64,000 nt of DNA from Thiorhodovibrio frisius (GTDB lineage: Bacteria; Pseudomonadota; Gammaproteobacteria; Chromatiales; Chromatiaceae): positions 1,916,501 through 1,980,500 of the forward strand of contig NZ_CP121471.1 in NCBI RefSeq assembly GCF_033954835.1, given 5' to 3'. Position 1 is the first letter of the stretch, and each line of letters opens with the position of its first letter. Below are positions 37,639 through 45,369 of the stretch, piece after piece. The notes beneath the pieces are model-generated. The model was not told where the DNA came from and ran no database searches. It worked only from the letters and a program-made list of their open reading frames with translations. The translations under genes and the position numbers were made by a program.

Positions 37639-37887
37639 ATGAAAGAAATCAAAGTCCTCGGCTCCGGCTGCCGCAACTGCGAGATCACTGCCAAGGCCAT
37701 CGCCACCGCCGCCGAGCAGGCCGGGGTGAAGATTGAACTGATCAAGGTCACGGATATCGCCGAGATCATGAGCTTCGGTGTCATGTCCACCCCCGGCGTG
37801 GTGATTGACGGCCAGGTGGTGCATTCCGGCAGCGTACCGGGGCCGGATCTGGTGCGCGGCTGGTTCCAAGAGGCGACCCCGGCATGA
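37639..37887 (+). CDS. Small CxxC thioredoxin-like protein (TM0996/MTH895 family)
   Basis: The 82-residue protein MKEIKVLGSGCRNCEITAKA has a redox CxxC (Cys 11 and 14), a cis-Pro loop in STPGVVIDGQVVHSG and the thioredoxin fold. Members of this family are usually encoded next to ArsP/DUF318 permeases, as here, and probably transfer reducing power or the metalloid. ATG 37639 gives the family start. It is divergent to arsR. Confidence 0.87.
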   Translation: MKEIKVLGSGCRNCEITAKAIATAAEQAGVKIELIKVTDIAEIMSFGVMSTPGVVIDGQVVHSGSVPGPDLVRGWFQEATPA

Positions 37888-38026
37888 GCGCTCAATGCGA
37901 AGCCAGACAGTCAGGCTGCCAGATGAAGACCTTTTCTCTCTGCTTGGAAAAGAAGTTGAGCTTGGACGTTTTTCTCACTCGATTGCGCTATGCTTCGGTC
38001 GTGCAAATATTGAGGAGAACGCGACC

Positions 38027-39166
38027 CTGTCCTGGCTGATTCGTCCCGCTGAAATCGCCGATCTCGATGCCCTGCTGGCGCTTGAACAGGCCGCCTTTTC
38101 CGGTGACCGCCTGACGCGCCGACAATTGCGTCATCTGATCACTCGGGCGCAGGCGGAGTTTTTGGTCGCGATCAGGGATGATTCGGAGACGCCGCCAACC
38201 CTGCTTGGCGACGTGCTGGTGCTCTTTAACCGCGCGACTTCGGTGGCGCGGCTGTATTCCATTGCCGTCGCCGAAGCCGCGCGCGGGCAAGGCGTTGGCC
38301 GTGCTCTGGTTGAGGCGGCCGAGCGCGCGACCTGGGTGCGCCAGCGCGCCTATCTGCGCCTTGAAATCCGCCGTGACAACCTCGCCTCGCAACGCCTATT
38401 TGAGCGTCTGGGCTACCGCCGTTTCGGCATGCGCCCCGCCTATTACCAGGACAAGATGGAGGCGCTGCGCTACGAAAAGGCGCTGATGCCCGCGCTCGGG
38501 CCGGTCGCGACCGGGCCAGGCGTGCCCTTCTACGAGCAGACGCTGGACTTCACCTGCGGTGCCTCCTGTCTGATGATGGCGCTCAAAGCGCTGGATGGGC
38601 GCATCAGCCTCGACCGCACCCTGGAACTGCGGATCTGGCGCGAGGCGACCACCATTTTCATGACCTCCGGCCACGGCGGCTGCGGTCCCTTTGGGTTGGC
38701 ACTTGCGGCGCATCGACGGGGATTTCTGGCGGAGGTGTTCGTCAACGATCGCGGCGTGCCGCTGATCGACTCTGTACGTAGCCCGGAAAAGAAAGAAGTC
38801 ATGCGCCTGGTGCACGAGGATATGCTGTCTGAGATCGAGCGCATCGGCATCCCTGTGACCTACGCCACTCTGGATGTGGAAACCATGCAGGCGCGCTTTG
38901 TTGCGGGAGCGGTGCCTCTGGTGCTGATTAGCTCCTACCGCATCTATGCGGAGAAGTTTCCCCACTGGGTAGTGGTGACCGGCTGCGATGATAGCTTCAT
39001 CTACGTCCATGATCCCTATGTCGATATCAACAATGGCGAGACTGCGCTCGATTCGATGAACATGCCAATTCAACCCAGTGAATTCCGCCGCATGGCCCGT
39101 TATGGGCGCGCCGGGCTTCAGGCCGTGGTGTTGATTTCCCGTCCGGAGCCGAGCGCCCATGGCTGA
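38027..39166 (+). CDS. GNAT acetyltransferase fused to C39-like papain-fold peptidase (DUF3335)
   Basis: The N-terminal GNAT domain starts at LIRPAEIADLDALLALE and has the acetyl-CoA loop EAARGQGVGRALVEAAE. The C-terminal half is a C39-like peptidase: catalytic Cys about residue 177 in LDFTCGASCLMMALK, His in FPHWVVVTGCDD, and Asp in YVHDPYV. The only in-frame ATG (37895) leads through 44 non-homologous residues. I favour CTG 38027, which follows GAGGAG at nine bases. It overlaps the ATP-grasp gene by eight bases. The fusion-plus-ligase pairing recurs in bacteria, but its product is unknown. Confidence 0.82.
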   Translation: MSWLIRPAEIADLDALLALEQAAFSGDRLTRRQLRHLITRAQAEFLVAIRDDSETPPTLLGDVLVLFNRATSVARLYSIAVAEAARGQGVGRALVEAAERATWVRQRAYLRLEIRRDNLASQRLFERLGYRRFGMRPAYYQDKMEALRYEKALMPALGPVATGPGVPFYEQTLDFTCGASCLMMALKALDGRISLDRTLELRIWREATTIFMTSGHGGCGPFGLALAAHRRGFLAEVFVNDRGVPLIDSVRSPEKKEVMRLVHEDMLSEIERIGIPVTYATLDVETMQARFVAGAVPLVLISSYRIYAEKFPHWVVVTGCDDSFIYVHDPYVDINNGETALDSMNMPIQPSEFRRMARYGRAGLQAVVLISRPEPSAHG

Positions 39167-40652
39167 GCATCTGTTGCTGGTCGAGCAGGCGGGCGACTGG
39201 AAGACCCATTTTCCAGCACTGCCGGTGGTAACGGCGCGCGAGTATCTGAGTCAGGGTGTTGCTCAGGGTCCAGCGGCGCGGCGACGGGTGCGCATCATTA
39301 ATCTCTGTCGGAGCTATCGGTATCTGAGCCTGGGGTACTATTGTTCCCTGCTTGCCGAGGCGCGCGGTCACAAGGCGATACCAGCGGTCGGCACCATGCA
39401 GGAGGTGTCCAGCCGCGACCTGTATGGGCTGATGACCGACGGACTCAATGCCAGCGTGCCGCGGGCACTCACAGCGGCGACCACTAATGGGGCCACCGCA
39501 AGCCGCACCCTGACGCTCATGTTCGGTCAGTGTGCCGAGCGGGAGCTGCAACCCTTCGCGCGCCGAGTGTTCGAGACCTTCCGCTGTCCCATCCTGCGGG
39601 TCGAACTCAAAGCGCAACCGCAATGGCGCATCAGCAGCTTGCGCGCGCTGTCGCTGCACAGCCTGGATGCCGAACAAGAGAGCGCTTTTTTTGCCGCGCT
39701 TGAACACTACCTGTCGCGCCCCTGGCGGCAGCCGCGCGCGCGTCCCGAATACCGCTACGATCTGGCCTTGCTGCATGATCCGCAGGAAGATCTGCCACCC
39801 TCGAATCCCAGAGCCTTGCAAAAATTCCAGCGCGTCGGGCGCCAACTCGGTCTGAATGTCGAGCTGATCCAGCCGCGCGACTTCGCGCGCCTGGCTGAAT
39901 ACGACGCCCTGTTGATTCGCGAGACCACCCGCATCGGCCACCACAGCTTTCGCTTCGCCAAAAAGGCGGCCAGCGAGGGTATGGTGGTGATTGATGATCC
40001 GGACTCCATTCTGCGCTGCACCAACAAGGTATTTCTGGCTGAACTGCTGGAGGCCAACCGGGTGCCGCGCCCGCGCACCCTGATTCTGCGCCGGGAGACG
40101 CTGCTCGATGTGGAAGCCGCCATCGGCTACCCCGTGGTGCTGAAAATTCCGGAGGGGTCTTTTTCGCGCGGCGTATTTAAGGCCAGCAACCGCAACGAAT
40201 TGCTCGACATGGCAGCGCGGTTGTTGCGCGAGTCCGATCTCATTTTAGCGCAGGAATTTCTTTACACCGAGTTTGACTGGCGCATTGGTTTGCTCGCCCG
40301 GCGTCCGCTCTATGCCTGCAAATATTTTATGAGCAAGGCCCACTGGCAGATTGTCCATCACCACAGCGACGGTCGCCACGACGAGGGCCGCTTTGAGACC
40401 ATGGCCGTCGAGGATGCACCAGCCGATGTGGTTGACGTCGCGCTCAAGGCCGCCAATCTGATCGGCGACGGTCTCTACGGCGTCGATGTCAAAGCGACCC
40501 CGCATGGTGCGGTGATTATTGAGGTCAACGACAACCCCAATCTTGATAGCGGCATTGAAGACCGGGTGCTCGGCGATGACCTCTATCGCCGCATTCTGGG
40601 GGAAATGATCACGCGGCTTGAACGCCGGCGTGGCTTAGTGCAACAGTGTTAA
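39159..40652 (+). CDS. RimK-like ATP-grasp ligase with N-terminal RLAN domain
   Basis: The 497-residue protein has an N-terminal RLAN-type domain (about residues 1-200; VRIINLCRSYRYLSLGYYCSLLAEARGHKAIP). A RimK/DdlB-like ATP-grasp domain follows, with LIRETTRIGHHSFRFAKKA, the lysine in YPVVLKIPEGSFSRGVFKA, YACKYFM, and the Mg-binding GAVIIEVNDNPNLDSG near residue 455. Such enzymes join a carboxylate to an amine via an acyl phosphate. Translational overlap with the GNAT-peptidase gene points to a joint pathway. Confidence 0.85.
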   Translation: MAEHLLLVEQAGDWKTHFPALPVVTAREYLSQGVAQGPAARRRVRIINLCRSYRYLSLGYYCSLLAEARGHKAIPAVGTMQEVSSRDLYGLMTDGLNASVPRALTAATTNGATASRTLTLMFGQCAERELQPFARRVFETFRCPILRVELKAQPQWRISSLRALSLHSLDAEQESAFFAALEHYLSRPWRQPRARPEYRYDLALLHDPQEDLPPSNPRALQKFQRVGRQLGLNVELIQPRDFARLAEYDALLIRETTRIGHHSFRFAKKAASEGMVVIDDPDSILRCTNKVFLAELLEANRVPRPRTLILRRETLLDVEAAIGYPVVLKIPEGSFSRGVFKASNRNELLDMAARLLRESDLILAQEFLYTEFDWRIGLLARRPLYACKYFMSKAHWQIVHHHSDGRHDEGRFETMAVEDAPADVVDVALKAANLIGDGLYGVDVKATPHGAVIIEVNDNPNLDSGIEDRVLGDDLYRRILGEMITRLERRRGLVQQC

Positions 40653-40748
40653 TACTCTGACATCATTTTCAAGATACAGGCCGACCCGGCGGGACAAGCT
40701 CTGGGCAATCGACCATTTGCAACTGCGCGCCGACTGGCCGCACTTCAA

Positions 40749-42092
40749 TCAGTCCAGCTGTCCAGTCGCTGCAGCCAGCGGCAGCGCGATTTCGACACGT
40801 AGCCCACCGAGTGCCGAGCGTCCGAGTTTTAGCTCTCCGCAATACAGGGCGAGGATTTCACGCACGATGGAAAGCCCCAATCCGTGACCTTGGGTGCGCT
40901 CATCAAGGCGCGCGCCGCGGGCCAGAATCTCGCTCAACGCCGGTTCCGGACAGCCCGGCCCATCGTCGTCGATGGCGATGCGGCAGGTGCCATCCTCCAC
41001 CCAAAGGCGTACCCGAACCTGGCCGTGGCTCCATTTGCAGGCGTTATCAAGCAGATTGCCAAGTAGTTCGAGCATGTCCTCGCGATCAAAGGGCAGGGGC
41101 TCGGGATGCGCGACCGTCCAGTCGATGTGCAGCGCTTTGTCAGCGTAGACCTGCTTGAGCAGTCGGATGAGCGGGCCAAGTTCCGCATCGGCGTCGAACC
41201 AGGCTCCGGCCGCCGGCGCGCCGGACAGACGTGCGCGGCGCAACTCGCGCTCAATCAGTGCCTCAAGCCGCGCGATCTGGGCGCGCGCAGCGTCTTGCGC
41301 CGCCGCCGTCGCTTGGCCTGGCTCCAGTGTGCGCAGAAAGACTGCAAGCGGCCCTTTGAACGCATGTGCCAGATTGCCTGCCGCCTGGCGCGAGCGTTCC
41401 AGGCGCGCGGCATAGACTGCCAGCAGTCCATTGAGCTTGCGCACCAGCGGCAGAAACTCCCGCGGCACTGCCTCGGTGAGATGGCCAGTGGCGCCGGCTT
41501 CGAGCTGGCGGATATCCCGATACAGGGGGGCCAGCCGCGCAAAGGCACGCCGCAACATCCAGCGCTGAATCAATAGCATGCCGACAAAGGCCAGAGTTGC
41601 GAGCAGGGCCACAGTCACCTCGAAGCCGCGAATTTCGCGCAAGACCGGGCGCGCATCCTCGGCGCTGGCAAGGCTAAATTCCACCCCGTCGCGCCGATAG
41701 CCGGCACCCCAGACGAGTAACTCCTGCCCATCCGGCCCCGGCTGCCGCCAGATTGCCTGCTCGCCAGGCGAAAGCTGTCGCGCCTCCAGCGTCGCATCCC
41801 ATAGGGAGCGCGAGCGCCATTCGACACCTTCGGCGCCCTGCAGCACCAGGTAATGTCCAGAGTAGGGTTGCCGGGTGCTGGGCGCGAGATGGTGTTCTGC
41901 CACACGCGGCCGGCCACTGGAGTCGAAGCGCAGGTTGGCCAGTAGGGTCTCGGCATTTTGCTCAAGCCGGGTGAGAACCACAGCATCGGCACTGCGATGC
42001 AAGGCTGCGTGTCCCAGCCACCAGGCGCAGCCAATCAGCAGCAGCAGACTGAGCGACAGGCCAAGATTGAGCTGATGCTCGAGGGAGTTCAT
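40749..42092 (-). CDS. Sensor histidine kinase, PhoQ/QseC-like
   Basis: The 447-residue kinase has two membrane helices (about residues 8-28 and 160-180) around a periplasmic sensor, then a HAMP-like region. The phosphoacceptor box is [13 protein letters not shown], less canonical than HELKTPL but similar to PhoQ. The N box is [10 protein letters not shown], followed by [10 protein letters not shown] and [12 protein letters not shown]. It overlaps the response-regulator stop by four bases and is co-transcribed with it. The signal is not evident. Confidence 0.88.
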   Translation of the reverse strand: MNSLEHQLNLGLSLSLLLLIGCAWWLGHAALHRSADAVVLTRLEQNAETLLANLRFDSSGRPRVAEHHLAPSTRQPYSGHYLVLQGAEGVEWRSRSLWDATLEARQLSPGEQAIWRQPGPDGQELLVWGAGYRRDGVEFSLASAEDARPVLREIRGFEVTVALLATLAFVGMLLIQRWMLRRAFARLAPLYRDIRQLEAGATGHLTEAVPREFLPLVRKLNGLLAVYAARLERSRQAAGNLAHAFKGPLAVFLRTLEPGQATAAAQDAARAQIARLEALIERELRRARLSGAPAAGAWFDADAELGPLIRLLKQVYADKALHIDWTVAHPEPLPFDREDMLELLGNLLDNACKWSHGQVRVRLWVEDGTCRIAIDDDGPGCPEPALSEILARGARLDERTQGHGLGLSIVREILALYCGELKLGRSALGGLRVEIALPLAAATGQLD

Positions 42093-42802
42093 TCGGTCGG
42101 GTTGACGGGTGGGTTGACGGCTGGTTTGATCAGGGGGTTGTCGAGCGCGCCAAAACGATAGCCCTGACCGCGCTGGGTGCGAATGTATCCGGCGCCGATT
42201 TTCTCGCGCAGGCGCCGCACATAGACTTCGATCAGATTACTGCCGCGCTCGTTGTGCTGATCGTAAAGATGATCGGTGAGCGCCTCCTTGCCCAAGACTT
42301 TGCCCGGATGGCACATCAAGTAGCGTAGCAGTCGAAACTCCATGCCCGTCAGCGCCACCGCCTCGCCATTTGTTAGCCTGACCTCCTGGCGGTCTTCGTC
42401 GAGCGTCAGTCCAGCCACGCTGAGGCACTCGCGAGCTTGCCCGGCGGCGCGGCGCAGCAGTGCTTGCAGGCGCGCAAGCAGTTCTTCGGTGTGGAAAGGC
42501 TTACCGAGATAATCATCCGCCCCGGCCTTGAGGCCATCGACCCGCTCATGCCAGGCATTGCGCGCAGTCAGAATCAGCACTGGCGTGGTAACCCCCTGTG
42601 CGCGCCATTGGCGCAGCAGCTCAAGCCCCGGGCAACCCGGCAGCCCAAGGTCGAGCACAATGGCGTCGTAGTCGGTAAACACCGGTGCCGGCTGTGCTTC
42701 CAGTCCGTCGCTCAACACATCGACTGCGAAGCCGGCGCGTGCCAGGCTTTGCGCTAACGGTTCGGCTAGCGCGATATCGTCTTCGATCAGCAGCAGGCGC
42801 AT
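42089..42802 (-). CDS. OmpR/PhoB-family response regulator
   Basis: The 237-residue regulator has a receiver domain ([14 protein letters not shown]; phosphorylated Asp in [14 protein letters not shown]; Lys in [14 protein letters not shown]) and a winged-helix DNA-binding domain with [25 protein letters not shown]. The C-terminus carries an extra tail containing the repeated short unit [16 protein letters not shown]. It lies six bases after the PepSY gene and couples to the kinase. Confidence 0.92.
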   Translation of the reverse strand: MRLLLIEDDIALAEPLAQSLARAGFAVDVLSDGLEAQPAPVFTDYDAIVLDLGLPGCPGLELLRQWRAQGVTTPVLILTARNAWHERVDGLKAGADDYLGKPFHTEELLARLQALLRRAAGQARECLSVAGLTLDEDRQEVRLTNGEAVALTGMEFRLLRYLMCHPGKVLGKEALTDHLYDQHNERGSNLIEVYVRRLREKIGAGYIRTQRGQGYRFGALDNPLIKPAVNPPVNPTE

Positions 42803-42808
42803 GCTGAG

Positions 42809-43126
42809 TTAATCATCCCGCTCGACTTCCCGCAGCTCACCGCTGCGGGCGTCGAATTCCAATTCCCACAGCTCGCCGTCCTCGCTCAGCATCAACAGCT
42901 CATAGATGGCCACACCATGCTCCGGATCCCAGTCCAGCTCGGCCTCGATCAATGTGCCTGGCTTGTGTTGGCGCGCGACCGCGATCAATTGTTCCAAGGG
43001 CAGAATCTTGCCGCTTTCGGTCAGGGTGCGCGCGCGCTCGGCGTCGTCCGACGCCCATGTGACGGAAGCTGTGAGTATTAGAGCAAGCATCGCGGTGACC
43101 AACCCGTTCCGCTTCAATTCGGCCAT
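42809..43126 (-). CDS. Exported PepSY-domain protein
   Basis: This 105-residue protein has a signal peptide (AMLALILTASVTWASD), then a PepSY domain with LEQLIAVARQHKPGTLIEAEL and GVAIYELLMLSEDGELWELEFDARSGEL. Small PepSY proteins accompany PhoPQ-like two-component systems in gammaproteobacteria and may restrain proteases or modulate the sensor. First gene of the leftward PepSY - regulator - kinase operon. Confidence 0.85.
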   Translation of the reverse strand: MAELKRNGLVTAMLALILTASVTWASDDAERARTLTESGKILPLEQLIAVARQHKPGTLIEAELDWDPEHGVAIYELLMLSEDGELWELEFDARSGELREVERDD

Positions 43127-43239
43127 GCGCTTTGATCTCCAAAGGTGTTGTTGACAAGCCTGCGCATTCTACCGCGCCCGTCGGCCACCCATGCTCTGGC
43201 AGGCGCCTGCCGTCTTTTCGCGTAAGAGTCCCGCATCTG

Positions 43240-43578
43240 AGATTAGGCTTGCGTGCGGTGACGGATTTTCTCAGACACCACGATCAGCCTATCTCCAAAT
43301 ACGTGCTGCTCGATCACATGGACTGGATGAGCAGCTATCAGCCCAGGGCGCTGGCCGCTGAGTGGGAGTGGATTCTGGCTCGAGCGCGCGGCGATGCCCG
43401 CATCATTTTCCGCAGCGCCCATGCCGCGCCGCGCTATCTCCAAGCCCTGGAGCTGGGGCCGGCGCGCGGCCGCCTGAGCGATCGCCTGCGCTTCCACCCC
43501 GAACTGGCCGGCAAGCTCCAGGCGCAGGACCGGGTGCATACTTACGCGGGCTCTCATATCGCCGATGTCCGCGTCTGA
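43240..43578 (+). pseudogene. btaA: C-terminal remnant of BtaA (DUF3419) betaine-lipid enzyme
   Basis: The frame encodes AVTDFLRHHDQPISKYVLLDH, DWMSSYQPRALAAEWEWIL, ARIIFRSAHA and a final RVHTYAGSHIA. This is the C-terminal third of S-adenosylmethionine:diacylglycerol 3-amino-3-carboxypropyltransferase. About 300 N-terminal residues are missing; upstream DNA runs straight into the PepSY promoter region. It overlaps the btaB-like gene by 14 bases, as functional btaAB pairs often do. Confidence 0.75.
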
Positions 43579-44185
43579 GCGCGCGCAGGCAGCGGAAACC
43601 GGGTCGGCGCCGATGCGGTCAGCGCGACCACAAGCGGCTAGCGGCCCGGTCACCCGTTTTGGGCGCGACCTGCGCATCCTGCTGCATTTGCTGTGCGGCC
43701 AGCCCAAAAGCGGTGACCAACGCACGCGGCTGCAAGCCTTCTATGGCCCCCAGGCCGGTCACTACGACGTCTTTCGTGATCGACTGCTGCATGGACGCGA
43801 ACGCTTGATCGATGACCTGCATGCCGCGCTCTTGCATGCGCGCCAAGATGCATTGGGCGATGCACATGTCATCGAACTCGGCGGCGGTAACGGTCGTAAT
43901 CTGGAGTTTTTTTGCGCGCGGCTGGATGCCTTCGGCCAGGTCGCCCTGGTGGCTTTTTATGTCTCGGCCGCGAAGCCGCCAGACGGGCAAATTCGCCACG
44001 GTGCGCTGACACGCTGGTTCTGGCCGCGCTGGTTCGCGCACGACGGCGTGCACCCAAACCCTGAACATCTCGCCGCATTGCGCGCGCGTTTCCCCGCGCA
44101 TCAATTCAGCGAAGAACGCGCCCCCGTGCCCTATCTGCCGGGATTCTCGGTTCCTTATTATCGCTTTCTCGGCCGGTTGGGTTGA
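43565..44185 (+). pseudogene. btaB: BtaB-like N-methyltransferase with deleted catalytic core
   Basis: The 206-residue frame begins like BtaB-type methyltransferases (HLLCGQPKSGDQRTRLQAFYG, RDRLLHGRERLIDDL) and has the SAM motif I VIELGGGNGRNLEFF. Only about 20 residues later it jumps to VAFYVSAAKPPDG and the C-terminal FWPRWFAHDGVHPNPEHL block. The 70-90 residues that hold strands 2-5 of the methyltransferase fold are absent, in frame. The protein cannot fold as a normal SAM enzyme. Betaine-lipid synthesis is therefore very likely dead here. Confidence 0.72.
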
Positions 44186-44246
44186 GAGCCGCGGTTGCGC
44201 TGATGCCGCCTGATTTCCTTTTCAACACAGATGACGGGGTAAGCTG

Positions 44247-44654
44247 ATGGGCTTCCTGTTCGCCACACTTTGGTGCCTTGCCTTTGCGGTCTTGGCTGTT
44301 GCCGCGCGGGGGAAGCTGCGTAAATACCGCCATTACCGGCCTTTCACGGGCGAAGTCGCTAAGGTACACACGGTCAATGGACGCTGGCAGGCCGTTGTGC
44401 GTCCGGATGATGCCCAGTTGCGCCAGCGCATCGGCGACTTTGGCTTCACCTTCAATGACATGGGTGATTATCAGGAAGGTCAGCCGCTTTCCTGCCTCTG
44501 GGACGGCCGCAACCCGGTCACAGCCTGCGAGGACGAGCGTGGCGGTGCTCGCATGGTCATTTTTATCTCGATCGGCGCGATCGCCTTTATGATTATCGCG
44601 TCCATCGCAATGACCGTGCTCGTGGAAATGGGAATTGTGACTGTCGCTGATTGA
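44247..44654 (+). CDS. Hypothetical two-helix membrane protein
   Basis: Unrecognised, 135 residues, ATG 44247. A hydrophobic helix at residues 1-22 and another at about 100-128 bracket a soluble domain with HYRPFTGEVAKVHTVNGRWQA and GDFGFTFNDMGDYQEGQPL. The pattern suggests a small inner-membrane protein with both ends anchored. No functional context: it lies between the bta and ppk2 remnants. Confidence 0.6.
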   Translation: MGFLFATLWCLAFAVLAVAARGKLRKYRHYRPFTGEVAKVHTVNGRWQAVVRPDDAQLRQRIGDFGFTFNDMGDYQEGQPLSCLWDGRNPVTACEDERGGARMVIFISIGAIAFMIIASIAMTVLVEMGIVTVAD

Positions 44655-44755
44655 ATGCCCGACGCGGCTAACGGTCGCTGCATTTTTTCGAGCTTAACAG
44701 CACCACTGGCTTTGATAAGATCAGTCACGGCCAAGCAGGCAGCGCGGGCAAGGCG

Positions 44756-45060
44756 TCAATACCGCTCCGGCACCATCAGCTCGCGCGGTAGGGTGGAACG
44801 CTCATAGTCCGGATCGAACACCCGGTCCGGCAGGCTGATGGATTCGTGCTCAACTTCCGTGTAAGGGATTTGTTCCAGCAGGTGGTGAATGCAGTTAAGG
44901 CGCGCGCGTTTCTTGTCGTTGGCCTCGACCACGAACCAGGGCGCCTCGGGGATGTTGGAACGCGCGAAGGTCTCTTCCTTGGCTTTGGTGTAGGCCTCCC
45001 AGCGCACGCGCGATTGCAGCCCGAGCCCGACTTCGAGTTCGATCAGCGCGTCGCCTGGTA
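44756..45060 (-). pseudogene. ppk2: C-terminal remnant of polyphosphate kinase 2
   Basis: The minus-strand frame encodes SRVRWEAYTKAKEETFARSN, EAPWFVVEANDKKRARLNCI and LPDRVFDPDYERSTLPRELM, ending MVPERY. This matches the end of PPK2 enzymes that phosphorylate nucleotides with polyphosphate. The Walker A/lid part (about 180 residues) is missing; upstream of about 45060 the frame loses all similarity. No ribosome-binding site precedes any start. A dead fragment. Confidence 0.72.
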
Positions 45061-45369
45061 GCCGCCGTTTCTCTCGCAGGCAACGGTGCAGCCCCTCTCG
45101 TCTGCCGGTGGCACGCTGCCCAGCAGATGCACGCGCCAGCACCCCGGAACGCGCGCGCCAGCACCGCCCCGACGTCCGTTAGCCTCGCAGTTGGACGTTG
45201 ACCGCGCACCCCACCCCCGCTAACCTCCTTCCTCGGGCCAATCTGGACGCTCAGGGTGGCTTGGATTTCCTATCCGTCGACGGCGGGCGCACTTTGCAGC
45301 AGTAGCCACGAGCCGTCTTGAGGGCAGAACAATGCGGCCTGCGAGTCATTCCCTCAGCCAATAACCGCG

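Noticed and set aside
45143-45369. Possible coding remnant before the first hybrid kinase
   Set aside because: A short frame reads GGLDFLSVDGGRTLQQ before a stop but matches nothing I recognise and has no start.
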